DNA of 64,000 nt, taken from the NCBI RefSeq assembly GCF_021513155.1, contig NZ_CP090983.1, positions 1,783,001-1,847,000 on the forward strand, given 5' to 3'. Made by a program: the position numbers and the translations under genes. This stretch comes from Jeotgalibaca sp. MA1X17-3 (GTDB lineage: Bacteria > Bacillota > Bacilli > Lactobacillales > Aerococcaceae). Of this stretch, positions 55,952 to 64,000 are shown piece after piece (position 1 is the first letter of the stretch; the number at the start of each line of letters is the position of its first letter). Below the pieces are notes generated by a model. That model searched no databases. It was not told the origin of the DNA and worked only from the letters and a program-made list of their open reading frames with translations.

Positions 55952-56311
55952 TTAGTTATTTAAAGCAGCTTTTGCTTGTTCTGCAATTGCAGTAAATGCT
56001 TTAGCATCATGAACAGCTAAATCAGCTAGCATTTTGCGGTTCATTTCAATTTCAGCAAGTTTCAAACCGTGAATCAATGTGCTATAGCTCATTCCGTTTA
56101 GACGAGCAGCTGCATTAATACGAGTAATCCACAATTTGCGGAAATTACGTTTTGTCTGACGACGATCTCTGTATGCGTACATATAAGATTTCATTACTGC
56201 TTGTTTTGCTGTTTTAAATAATGTATGTTTTGAACCATAATACCCTTTAGCAAGTTTTAGTACTTTCTTGCGGCGTTGACGGGTAACTGTTCCACCTTTA
56301 ACACGTGGCAT
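55952..56311 (-). CDS. rplT: 50S ribosomal protein L20
   Basis: 119 aa, MPRVKGGTVTRQRRKKVLKL, with the conserved GYYGSKHTLFKTAKQAVMKS. Early assembly protein on 23S rRNA and, in Bacillus, repressor of its own operon through the infC leader. Third gene of infC-rpmI-rplT. Confidence 0.98.
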   Translation of the reverse strand: MPRVKGGTVTRQRRKKVLKLAKGYYGSKHTLFKTAKQAVMKSYMYAYRDRRQTKRNFRKLWITRINAAARLNGMSYSTLIHGLKLAEIEMNRKMLADLAVHDAKAFTAIAEQAKAALNN

Positions 56312-56368
56312 GGTAATTCCTCCTTATGAGAACAATTTGTTCTCTCCTGTATAATTAGTTAGTTTTTA

Positions 56369-56569
56369 TTATTTCATTTGTGACAATTGTTGGCTAATAC
56401 GTTTCATATCAGATTCATGAACCATTGATGGTTGACGTAACTGACGTCTTTGTTTCTTTGTTTTTCCGTGGAATCTATGACTTGTAAACGCGCTGAAACG
56501 TTTTAGTCCGCCGTTACCAGTTCTTTTGAAACGTTTAGCAGAGCCACGGTGTGTTTTTTGTTTTGGCAT
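56369..56569 (-). CDS. rpmI: 50S ribosomal protein L35
   Basis: 66 aa, MPKQKTHRGSAKRFKRTGNG, highly basic, standard length. Lies between infC and rplT with an AGGAGG-type site. Confidence 0.98.
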   Translation of the reverse strand: MPKQKTHRGSAKRFKRTGNGGLKRFSAFTSHRFHGKTKKQRRQLRQPSMVHESDMKRISQQLSQMK

Positions 56570-56593
56570 TTCTCTTTCCTCCTAAAGTTTTCG

Positions 56594-57115
56594 TTATTTC
56601 TCTGTTTTTGGAGCGAGCATTAGGAACATACTTCTGCCGTCCATTTTTGGATATGTCTCGATTGTTGAAAGCTCCTTTAATTCGGATGCTAAACGATCAA
56701 GAACTTTACGTCCAATGTCTTTATGCGTAATTGCTCGTCCCTTAAAGCGGATAGAAGCTTTTACTTTGTCACCATTTTCCAGAAACTTCTGTGCATTACG
56801 CAGTTTAGTTTGGAAATCATGTTCATCAATGGTAGGACTCAGTCTTACTTCTTTAACGTTTACCACTTTTTGGTTTTTACGAGCTTCCCGTTCACGCTTT
56901 TGTTGGTCAAAACGGAATTTACCATAATCCATAATACGGGCAACTGGCGGATTTGCATTTGGTGATACTAATACTAAATCCAAGTTTGCCTCTTCTGCTA
57001 ATCGAAGTGCGTCAGCTTTCGATTTAACTCCTATTTGTTCACCACTGCCACCAATCACGCGAATTTCGCGTGCTCGAATACCGTCATTCACCATCATATC
57101 TTTAGCTATGGTCAT
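56594..57115 (-). CDS. infC: Translation initiation factor IF-3
   Basis: 173 aa. MTIAKDMMVNDGIRAREIRV, the linker RKNQKVVNVKEVRLSP and the C-terminal domain IRFKGRAITHKDIGRKVLD. The ATG is only 4 nt from GGAGGTGA; an ATA two codons later would have ideal spacing, recalling the non-AUG starts of infC elsewhere. Confidence 0.97.
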   Translation of the reverse strand: MTIAKDMMVNDGIRAREIRVIGGSGEQIGVKSKADALRLAEEANLDLVLVSPNANPPVARIMDYGKFRFDQQKREREARKNQKVVNVKEVRLSPTIDEHDFQTKLRNAQKFLENGDKVKASIRFKGRAITHKDIGRKVLDRLASELKELSTIETYPKMDGRSMFLMLAPKTEK

Positions 57116-57289
57116 TCACCTCCATAAATTTTGAGAGAAAAGTGCAAAAAAATGGCGGATCCCATGACCCGCCATTACAAACACCACAATAGACTTCACT
57201 GTGGAAAACTTGTATCTATCTAGCCCAAGGACGCATTCGTCAACTTAGGCGAGAAGCGGGTGCTTCTGCTTTCATTTCTCAACTTTTAT
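57116..57289 (-). promoter_or_regulatory. infC-rpmI-rplT leader (L20 leader type) with attenuator
   Basis: About 170-nt structured leader. It includes inverted segments (GAAGCACCCGCTTC; CCACAGTGAAGTCTATTGTGG) and ends in an intrinsic terminator, AATGGCGG/CCGCCATT (57151-57158 and 57169-57176) followed by TTTTTTT, before the infC ribosome binding site. This matches attenuation by L20 known in Bacillus. Confidence 0.8.
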
Positions 57290-57318
57290 AGTATACAAGG
57301 TTCCTTGCTATTTGTCAA
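57290..57318 (-). promoter_or_regulatory. Promoter of infC-rpmI-rplT
   Basis: TTGACA (57313-57318), 17 bp, TATACT (57290-57295), minus strand. Confidence 0.85.
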
Positions 57319-57333
57319 ATCATTTTTATTTTT

Positions 57334-58524
57334 TTATTGCATTTCTAATGCAGTCAAAGCAATATCACCAACGGCTTTTGCTGCTACTAATAAAGCTTTT
57401 TCGTTTACATCAAATTTCGGATGATGATTGAGGTATACTTCTTTTGCTTCCGGTTTGCAGCCGACATTAATAAAGCAACCAGGGATTTTTAATAAGTATT
57501 GACTGAAATCTTCCCCACCGGTAGAAGGCGGTGAATCAATTGCTTGAGTCATATATTCTCCAACACCATGGTCTTCAAGACTTTTTATTGCTTTAGCAGT
57601 TTGTTCAGGATGATTATATACAGGCGGATAATCCCAAAGAAATTCCACTTCTGTTTTGACATCAAAACTCTCTTCCAAACCTTTTACTAATTTACGAAGT
57701 TCTATTTCAATTTTTTCACCCACTGAAACATCCATGTATCGGGCATCTCCACGTAAAATTAAGTTGTCTTTAATTACATTACTAGCACCTGCCCCTTCAA
57801 ATGAACCAATGGTGACTACAGCCATATCATATGGGTTCACTCTTCGAGAAACGATGGTTTGAAGATTCATCACTAAGGAAGAAGCTGCTACAATCGCATC
57901 ATTAGCAGTATGAGGCATAGAACCATGCCCACCTTTTCCTTTTATCTTAATAGATAGATCACTACAGCCAGCAAAAGCCCAGCCACTTGTATAGAATACT
58001 TCTCCCACATCATGTGTTGGAAAGAAATGAATTCCATAAATTTCATCGACATCATCTAATAGCCCAGAATCAACAATACTTTTTGCTCCCGCTGGTGCCA
58101 TTTCTTCTGCATGTTGGTGAACAATTTTAATCGTTCCATTCCACTGATCTTTCAACTGGATCAAACAGTCCGCTAATACCATCATATAGGCAGTATGTCC
58201 ATCATGACCACAAGCATGCATCACTCCAGGATTTTTTGAAGAAAAAGGTAAATCGGTTTCTTCTAGAATTGGTAAGGCATCAAAGTCTGCACGTAAAGCA
58301 ATTGTTCTTCCAGGTTTTTTACCTTGTATGTCTACTACGATTCCATACCCATTTCCTACATTACGATGGACTACAACATCTTTTCCTTCATAATAGCTAG
58401 CAATCGTATTGGCTGTTTCTTTTTCTTGAAACGAAATTTCTGGATTTTCATGAAAATGGCGACGAAGAGAAATCATTTCTTCTTCTTTTTCAGAGAGTAA
58501 GTTCATTAATTGTTCACGTATCAT
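57334..58524 (-). CDS. M20-family amidohydrolase
   Basis: 396 aa zinc peptidase/amidohydrolase. Metal ligands in HACGHDGHTAYMM and QHAEEMAPAGA, a dimerisation domain with GKGGHGSMPHTANDA, and a final HHPKFDVNEKAL. Near to hippurate hydrolase, aminoacylase or N-acetyl-diaminopimelate deacetylase; sequence alone does not settle which. Ends next to the infC promoter. Confidence 0.9.
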   Translation of the reverse strand: MIREQLMNLLSEKEEEMISLRRHFHENPEISFQEKETANTIASYYEGKDVVVHRNVGNGYGIVVDIQGKKPGRTIALRADFDALPILEETDLPFSSKNPGVMHACGHDGHTAYMMVLADCLIQLKDQWNGTIKIVHQHAEEMAPAGAKSIVDSGLLDDVDEIYGIHFFPTHDVGEVFYTSGWAFAGCSDLSIKIKGKGGHGSMPHTANDAIVAASSLVMNLQTIVSRRVNPYDMAVVTIGSFEGAGASNVIKDNLILRGDARYMDVSVGEKIEIELRKLVKGLEESFDVKTEVEFLWDYPPVYNHPEQTAKAIKSLEDHGVGEYMTQAIDSPPSTGGEDFSQYLLKIPGCFINVGCKPEAKEVYLNHHPKFDVNEKALLVAAKAVGDIALTALEMQ

Positions 58525-58553
58525 TCAATCATCCCTTCCTTTTATATCATCAA

Positions 58554-60487
58554 TTAACTGAAGTTTTTTATTTCTGCATCCACTTGCTCTAAAAACTCAA
58601 CGAGTGGGAATGTATTGGTTTCTTTTGAACCATAGCGACGAACCGTTACCGTTCCTTCTTCCAGCTCTTTATCACCAATTACTAGTTGATATGGAATTTT
58701 TTCGGTTTGAGAAGCACGTATTTTATATCCCATTTTCTCATTGCGTTCATCCACGTTTACACGCATTCCTAATTGGTCCATTTGAGTTTTTATTTCATAG
58801 GCTTTATCTGTATGCATCTCCAAATTAACGGGAATAATCGTTGCTTGTACAGGAGCCAACCACGTTGGGAACGCACCTTTGTACTCTTCTATTAAGTAAG
58901 CAACGAATCGTTCTAGTGTAGAAATAATCCCGCGGTGAATTACAACTGGTCGATGTGTGTTTTCACCATCTTCTCCTACGTACGTTAGATCAAAACGTTC
59001 GGGTAGAAGGAAATCTAACTGAACAGTAGATAGTGTTTCTTCAATACCAATCGCAGTTTTCACTTGAACATCTAATTTAGGACCATAGAAAGCTGCTTCG
59101 CCAATGGCTTCAAAGTATTCCATTCCCATTTCATCCATTGTTTCCTTCAGCATCGCTTCCGCGTTGTTCCACATATCATTGTCATCAAAATATTTTTCAG
59201 TATTATTTGGATCACGATAGCTTAGACGGAAACGATAATCTGTAATATCGAAATCTTCATAAACCCCAAGCATCAATTCGATTACACGTTTAAACTCATC
59301 TTTGATTTGATCCGGACGTACAAATGCATGAGCATCATTCAAAGTCATTTCACGAACACGTTGCAGTCCAGATAGAGCACCACTCTTTTCATAACGGTGC
59401 ATCATTCCTAATTCAGCGATTCGAATAGGTAATTCCCGATAACTGTGTATATCATTTTTGTAAACCATCATATGATGAGGGCAGTTCATTGGACGCAATA
59501 CGAGTAATTCACCATCTCCCATATCCATCGGTGGAAACATATCTTCATGATAATGATCCCAATGTCCTGATTTCTTATAAAGCTCCACATCCGCCATAAT
59601 AGGCGTATAGACATGCTGGTAACCTAAGCTAATCTCTTTATCAACAATATATCGTTCAATCGTACGACGAATGGTAGCTCCTTTAGGTAGCCAAATAGGT
59701 AACCCTTGTCCAACTGTCGAGTTCGTCATAAATAAGTCTAGTTCTTTTCCAAGTTTACGATGATCACGCTCTTTTGCTTCTTCTCGTATTTTTAAGAATT
59801 CAGCTAAATCTTTTTTGTTGAAGAAAGCTGTTCCATAGACACGTTGCATCATTTTATTATCTGAATTCCACGCCAGTATGCTCCTGCTAATGAAAGTAGT
59901 TTGAATACTTGAATACGGCCGGTTGTAGGAACATGGACACCACGACACAAATCAGTAAAGTCATCTTGCGTATATACAGTCAGAACTTCGTCTTCTGGTA
60001 AATCATTAATTAATTCAACTTTGTAAGGATCTTCTTTAAATAATTCTAATGCTTCCTCTCGTGTTACGGTTCCACGAACAATAGGATAATTAGCCTTTAC
60101 AATATTCATCATTTCTTTTTCTACCAATGGAAGTTGTTCCTCAGTAAGTTGTTCAGATTTATCCGTATCATAGTAGAAACCAGTTGCGATAGCTGGACCT
60201 ACTCCAAAATGAATTTCAGGGAAAAGTCGTTTTAAGGCATGTGCCATCAAGTGAGCGGTAGAGTGACGCAAGATTCCTAATGCATCCTCATGCTCTGGTG
60301 TAATAATTTCCAAATCACCATCTGTTTCTAACGCTTGATGATAATCGATCAATTCTCCATTAAATTTACCTGCTAAACCTTTTTTAGCTAGGCTTTTACT
60401 GATACTTTGTGCAATTTCTTGAACACTGCTACCTTTTTCAAAACTTTTCTTGTTTCCATCTGGAAATGTAATTTCTATTTCTGACAT
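58554..60487 (-). pseudogene. thrS: Threonyl-tRNA synthetase, frameshifted as read
   Basis: Class II synthetase. N-terminal TGS domain (EIEITFPDGNKKSFEKGSSV) and editing domain with HSTAHLMAHALKRLF. The frame is lost at GAATTC (59864-59869), where AYWRG should go on NSDNKMMQRVYGTAFF; one added G restores it. The catalytic domain has MNCPHHMMVYK, YEKSGALSGLQRVREM and RPVVIHRGIISTLERFVA. Total 644 aa. A T-box leader precedes it. Loss of this essential gene is implausible, so a read error is the best explanation. Confidence 0.92.
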
Positions 60488-60806
60488 CGAATTCTCTACC
60501 CCTTTATTTTTTTATAAAAAAAATCCCATTTCTGAATACAATTGCATTCAGAAATGGGACGTAATGTACGTGGTTCCACCCAAAGTTTAGTCTTCTTTTT
60601 GATATATAAATCATCAAAAAAATTGACTCTCTTAGTCGCTATAACGGGCAGCCCGGACTTTTCTATTCCTTATATTCTTCAAAAAGTCTCTCAAAAGTGG
60701 TCCAATAAAAAGTACATTAGGATGTCTCAGCCGTCCATCCCTCTCTTTAAATGAAATCTTTTTATGGGTGTCTTTCTCATTGATTTGTTTTGTTTTTAAT
60801 ATAGCT
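60488..60806 (-). promoter_or_regulatory. T-box riboswitch leader of thrS
   Basis: Minus-strand leader with the T-box core GGGTGGAACCACG (60569-60581), followed by the terminator TCCCATTTCTGAATGCAA with its complement (60524-60559) and TTTTTTTT. Upstream is a Stem I-like region; a candidate specifier ACC (Thr) followed by A lies at 60699-60701. Uncharged tRNA-Thr would favour the antiterminator and thrS expression. Confidence 0.92.
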
Positions 60807-60835
60807 ATTAAACCATTAACGTGATCAAAAAGCAA
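60807..60835 (-). promoter_or_regulatory. thrS promoter
   Basis: TTGCTT (60830-60835), 17 bp, TTTAAT (60807-60812), minus strand, immediately after the dnaI stop. Confidence 0.55.
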
Positions 60836-60838
60836 GGA

Positions 60839-61768
60839 TCACTCTTGTAAACGACGATTTTTCCCGGTCATTTTAACTTGTTTAGATAAATACAGAACGC
60901 GCTCCATTAACCTCTTTGCTTTAATCGGCTCATCTTCTCCACGATTCCCTACTCGGAAATGCTCTTCTAATTCTTTAAAATTAAGATTAGAAGAAAAGAA
61001 AGTAGGTAGCTCCTCTTGCATTCGATACTGTAAAATAACTCCTAATACTTCATCTCGTACCCAAGTAGAGTTAATATCTGCTCCAATATCATCTAGCATT
61101 AATACTTCTGCTTTTTTGATAACATCTAATTTTCCAGAAACGGAATTATCCGCTATGGAAGCTTTCATCTCTTGAGTGAAAGTAGGGTAATGCATCAAGG
61201 TTGTAAGATGTCCTCGAAGAGAAAGTTCATAGGCAATCGCACCTAGTAAGTATGTTTTCCCTACTCCAAAAGGTCCATAAAGATACATTCCACGGTGATG
61301 GGCATGGGGTTGATCGGCATAGCTTTCAATAAAATCAAATGCAAAGTCTAATACCTCCATACGATCACTCGTCTTTAAAAATTTATCCATCGTAGCAGAA
61401 CGAACATCTTTGGGAACGTTAATCGATTGAATACGTCCACGTAACTCTCTTTCTTTTTCTTTCTTAATGGTTTCAGCGGTCGGTCGGTAAACTACATCGA
61501 TATATCCAGCATTTAAAGCTAAATGAGGCTCATATCCAGGATTTTGACCGATTTTCCCTTGTTCCAATTTATTTTTCTCATTTAAAAATTCATATAATTT
61601 TGAATAACTATTTGAAATCATTTCTTGAGATAGGAGTTCTTGATGCTCATCAAAAAATGCTTGGATGGCTGGATCTGCATGAACCGACTCAATCATCTCT
61701 TGATATTGTTTACTAATTTTGGGATCACTCATATACTTTCGAAATCCCTTTCCAACATGGTCCATCAT
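60839..61768 (-). CDS. dnaI: DnaI, primosomal helicase loader
   Basis: 309 aa AAA+ protein that loads the replicative helicase. An N-terminal helicase-binding domain, then Walker A YLYGPFGVGKTYLLGAIA, Walker B LMLDDIGAD and sensor FFSSNLNF. Overlaps dnaB by 4 bp. The nrdR-dnaB-dnaI order is standard in Firmicutes. Confidence 0.95.
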   Translation of the reverse strand: MMDHVGKGFRKYMSDPKISKQYQEMIESVHADPAIQAFFDEHQELLSQEMISNSYSKLYEFLNEKNKLEQGKIGQNPGYEPHLALNAGYIDVVYRPTAETIKKEKERELRGRIQSINVPKDVRSATMDKFLKTSDRMEVLDFAFDFIESYADQPHAHHRGMYLYGPFGVGKTYLLGAIAYELSLRGHLTTLMHYPTFTQEMKASIADNSVSGKLDVIKKAEVLMLDDIGADINSTWVRDEVLGVILQYRMQEELPTFFSSNLNFKELEEHFRVGNRGEDEPIKAKRLMERVLYLSKQVKMTGKNRRLQE

Positions 61769-63210
61769 TTATCTCCTGCCTTTCCAGCATCTCTAAACTT
61801 CTTCAAGCGTTCATTTAATTTTTCTTGTACGTCATCTGGGAGTAACTCTTCTGAATGAACAGCATTTTCTCCCGTAGCCCATTCCGGTAGTTTCTCAATT
61901 TTTCGAACTACATTTTTACCATAATAAGTGGCAGTAGAACGTTTTTCTTGTCTACGTTCTGCACTAGCTATTTTCTCTCCAACAAATTGTTTTGATTTTT
62001 CAATCGCTTGTTCCGGTAGCTCCACATTAGATTGAGTCCAATCATTAGCAATTGCCTCCGCTACCCCTTTGCTCATTGTAGGTTTTTGTTGAATCACTAA
62101 CATATAATAAATCAACATATTTAAAACAGCTGGACTAATACTATGTTCATCAAGAAGAACTTTTAATAGTTTCTTTTCATTAGCCGTTACCGTTCCTTTT
62201 TTCTGATTTTTTATATCAGTAATAAATTCAATCGGACTAAATCGTTCACTCATGCTAATTAACTTGATTTCTTTTTCTGTATACCCAGATTTTTTAAGTT
62301 CTGCTTTGCGGTCAACTGATTTTGATTTAGTTTTTTCAATTTCTTTTTCAACTTTATCTTGTACTTTATGACCGGAAGACCCTTTCCTACCATAAGCTTC
62401 TGCAACTTCATTCTCTAATTCTTTTCTATCTACAATGCCGGTCTCTAAATTAGTAGCACGAAGAACAAAGGATGAGATACCCATTTCATCAATTCCATAC
62501 AAGGTATGCAGCACTGTAATTGTCTTCTTCAACTCTTTTGTGAGGGCTCCTTCGCTGAAATATTCTTTTTCTAGAAGTTGTTCTAAAAAAGAAAAATCAA
62601 AGGAATTTTCTTGAATTTGAGGTACGTTCCCTTGTTGAGAGCCAATCAATTGCAGACCACTTTCTGAATGATTCTGAGAAATTTCTCCCTGTTGTTGATA
62701 AGAGTTTTCTGAAAAATCATAGACACTTAAAAATGATTTCGTAATGTCTTTCAAGTTCTTTTGATTTCTTTTTTGAATACTAAATCGTTCTTGCAAGGCC
62801 AACAACTTTCTTTCCCCCACTCGATCGAGTAATAGGAGACGTAAAAGATCATCTTCAAAGAAGTGTTTGCTACTTACGGGAGGACAAGGTTCATAGACAT
62901 ACTCTTTGTCTGTGCCTTCTTGCATATAGGTCTTTAAAAGACCAATTCCTTCCAAACGAACCCTCGCTTGGTAAAATTCAGGAATTCCCATTCCCAGAAG
63001 AGAAAATAATTCCGAATGTAAATGTTCTCTACTACGTGATGTGTGTTCATCTACCTCGGAAAGAAGGGTCATATAAAGGCTATACGCATGAGAACCAATA
63101 ATTGGTTGGTAGAGGAACGTTATTATTTTTTTGTCTATATCAGTAATAAAACAATTTTGTTGAATTAAGAAAGAGTCTTTTGGACTCAAACTTTTCCACG
63201 GATAACTCAT
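61765..63210 (-). CDS. dnaB: DnaB, replication initiation and membrane attachment protein
   Basis: 481 aa. The Firmicutes DnaB co-loader, not the helicase. Winged-helix N-terminal region (IGSHAYSLYMTLLSEVDEH), a low-complexity middle, and a C-terminal DnaB_2 domain (SPIEFITDIKNQKKG ... LLKVLLDEHSISPAVLNML). Lies 2 bp after nrdR. Confidence 0.94.
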   Translation of the reverse strand: MSYPWKSLSPKDSFLIQQNCFITDIDKKIITFLYQPIIGSHAYSLYMTLLSEVDEHTSRSREHLHSELFSLLGMGIPEFYQARVRLEGIGLLKTYMQEGTDKEYVYEPCPPVSSKHFFEDDLLRLLLLDRVGERKLLALQERFSIQKRNQKNLKDITKSFLSVYDFSENSYQQQGEISQNHSESGLQLIGSQQGNVPQIQENSFDFSFLEQLLEKEYFSEGALTKELKKTITVLHTLYGIDEMGISSFVLRATNLETGIVDRKELENEVAEAYGRKGSSGHKVQDKVEKEIEKTKSKSVDRKAELKKSGYTEKEIKLISMSERFSPIEFITDIKNQKKGTVTANEKKLLKVLLDEHSISPAVLNMLIYYMLVIQQKPTMSKGVAEAIANDWTQSNVELPEQAIEKSKQFVGEKIASAERRQEKRSTATYYGKNVVRKIEKLPEWATGENAVHSEELLPDDVQEKLNERLKKFRDAGKAGDK

Positions 63211-63212
63211 TT

Positions 63213-63743
63213 CTAACGACCCTCTTCATTCAATGGTAAATCTTTTTCATTATTTTCTTTAGGAAGTTCTTTTTCTGGTTGTTCACCATTCATTTTCTTT
63301 TCCATATTTTTTAATTCTTCTAAAAACGTTTTTCGGTCTGAGAATTGACGGTATACACTAGCAAAACGAATATAAGCAACATCATCAATCATTGCCAACT
63401 TATCCATCACATATTCTCCGATTTCCATACTAGGAATCTCATTTTCTCCTAGAGCACGAATTTCTTTTTCTACTTGGGAAACGATATCTTCTAACTGCTC
63501 CAAAGCAATTGGACGCTTTTCTGAAGAACGAATTAAGCCACGTAACAATTTTTCTCGATTAAATTCTTCACGTGTTCCATTTTTTTTGATAACGAGGAGT
63601 GGCGTTTGTTCAATTCTCTCAAAGGTCGTAAACCGATGATGACATTTTTCGCATTCTCTTCTGCGCCGAATAGAATTACTTTCTTCCACCGGACGGCTGT
63701 CTACAACTTTTGAACCGTTGTACTGGCATTTAGGACATTGCAT
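63213..63743 (-). CDS. nrdR: NrdR, transcriptional repressor of ribonucleotide reductase genes
   Basis: 176 aa. Zinc ribbon CPKC...CEKC at residues 3-34 with the SRPVEESNSIRRRREC DNA-binding loop, then an ATP-cone (PLLVIKKNGTREEFNREKLL). The family is usually about 150-160 aa; this one has an extra Lys/Glu/Asn-rich tail of about 20 residues (GEQPEKELPKENNEKD). Confidence 0.96.
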   Translation of the reverse strand: MQCPKCQYNGSKVVDSRPVEESNSIRRRRECEKCHHRFTTFERIEQTPLLVIKKNGTREEFNREKLLRGLIRSSEKRPIALEQLEDIVSQVEKEIRALGENEIPSMEIGEYVMDKLAMIDDVAYIRFASVYRQFSDRKTFLEELKNMEKKMNGEQPEKELPKENNEKDLPLNEEGR

Positions 63744-63820
63744 CTTTTCGACCCCTTTCTACATGGTTTTATTAACGTTAGTATAGCATATTTCCATGCC
63801 AAAAAAGTCTATTTCCTTGC

Positions 63821-64000
63821 TTATTCCAGTAAGCTAGCATTTTCTTTCAGCCAAGAATCCAATTGGAGATATGTATCTTCAATACTTCCACTATTATTAA
63901 TCAAAATATTGGCTTTTATTCTTTTTTCTTCTATTGGCATTTGAGTGTGGATTCGATCTTCAGCTTGTTCTAGCGTAAGTTTATCTCTATTCATCAATCT
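63821..64000 (-). CDS. coaE: CoaE, dephospho-CoA kinase, C-terminal part (cut by window edge)
   Basis: Last 59 residues: RLMNRDKLTLEQAEDRIHTQ followed by MPIEEKRIKANILINNSGSI, the RLM..R...EQA..RI..QMP motif of CoaE, then a WLKENASLLE end. Dephospho-CoA kinase makes coenzyme A. It precedes nrdR on the same strand, the normal order. Confidence 0.88.
   Translation of the reverse strand, partial: RLMNRDKLTLEQAEDRIHTQMPIEEKRIKANILINNSGSIEDTYLQLDSWLKENASLLE

Noticed and set aside
1..64000. CRISPR arrays, prophage, rRNA or tRNA genes
   Set aside because: No regularly spaced repeats, phage gene groups or rRNA/tRNA sequence patterns were recognised by eye.

Overview
The window is core chromosome of a low-GC Gram-positive bacterium of the order Lactobacillales, most like the Carnobacteriaceae. 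Supporting signs are the division/cell-wall order mraZ-rsmH-ftsL-pbpX-mraY-murD-murG-divIB-ftsA, a T-box before thrS, CtsR boxes before clpE, Spx/MecA/SpxH adaptors, BgsA/BgsB-type glycolipid glycosyltransferases, and AGGAGG-type ribosome binding sites with some TTG and GTG starts. The family assignment is inference. No rRNA, tRNA or CRISPR array was recognised.

Layout. 0-9.3 kb: division and cell wall cluster (minus strand) under a promoter with a three-box MraZ operator. 9.4-20 kb: BgsA-like glycosyltransferase, a DUF3397 protein, yceD-rpmF, tmcAL, the ribosome/NAD block yqeG-yqeH-yhbY-nadD-yqeK-rsfS-methyltransferase, and hom-thrB. 20-25 kb: ykuJ, a beta-hydroxyacid dehydrogenase, bgsB and ptsH-ptsI. 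25-36 kb: clpE (plus), DUF1827, prfC, a CorC-like protein, a SoxB-like 5'-nucleotidase, NADH oxidase, an AI-2E family permease and a GNAT. 36-49.4 kb: an operon relQ-nadK-dehydrogenase and rluD-mgtE, a divergent CYTH protein and spxH, then pepF, coiA, an IS3-family element, mecA and spx. This links alarmone signalling, Spx/ClpXP control and competence. 49.7-64 kb: trpS, DUF368, macro domain, lplA, MBL hydrolase, hemY, infC-rpmI-rplT with an L20-type leader, an M20 amidohydrolase, T-box thrS, dnaI, dnaB, nrdR and the 3' end of coaE.

Two things stand out. First, the IS3-family element sits at the apex of the intrinsic terminator of mecA: removing it and one copy of its 3-bp target duplication restores a 20-bp stem that pairs only in the mecA-sense RNA. 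Second, eleven conserved genes carry twelve single-base deletions as read (ftsA, divIB, the DUF3397 gene, yhbY, hom, bgsB, prfC twice, the AI-2E permease gene, coiA, hemY, thrS). Restoring one base each time rebuilds the family sequence. Since thrS, ftsA and divIB are normally indispensable, these look like sequencing errors rather than gene decay. Eight fall in mononucleotide runs (mostly A/T), and four fall exactly at GGAATTC reduced to GAATTC, which hints at a sequence- or modification-dependent base-calling artefact.
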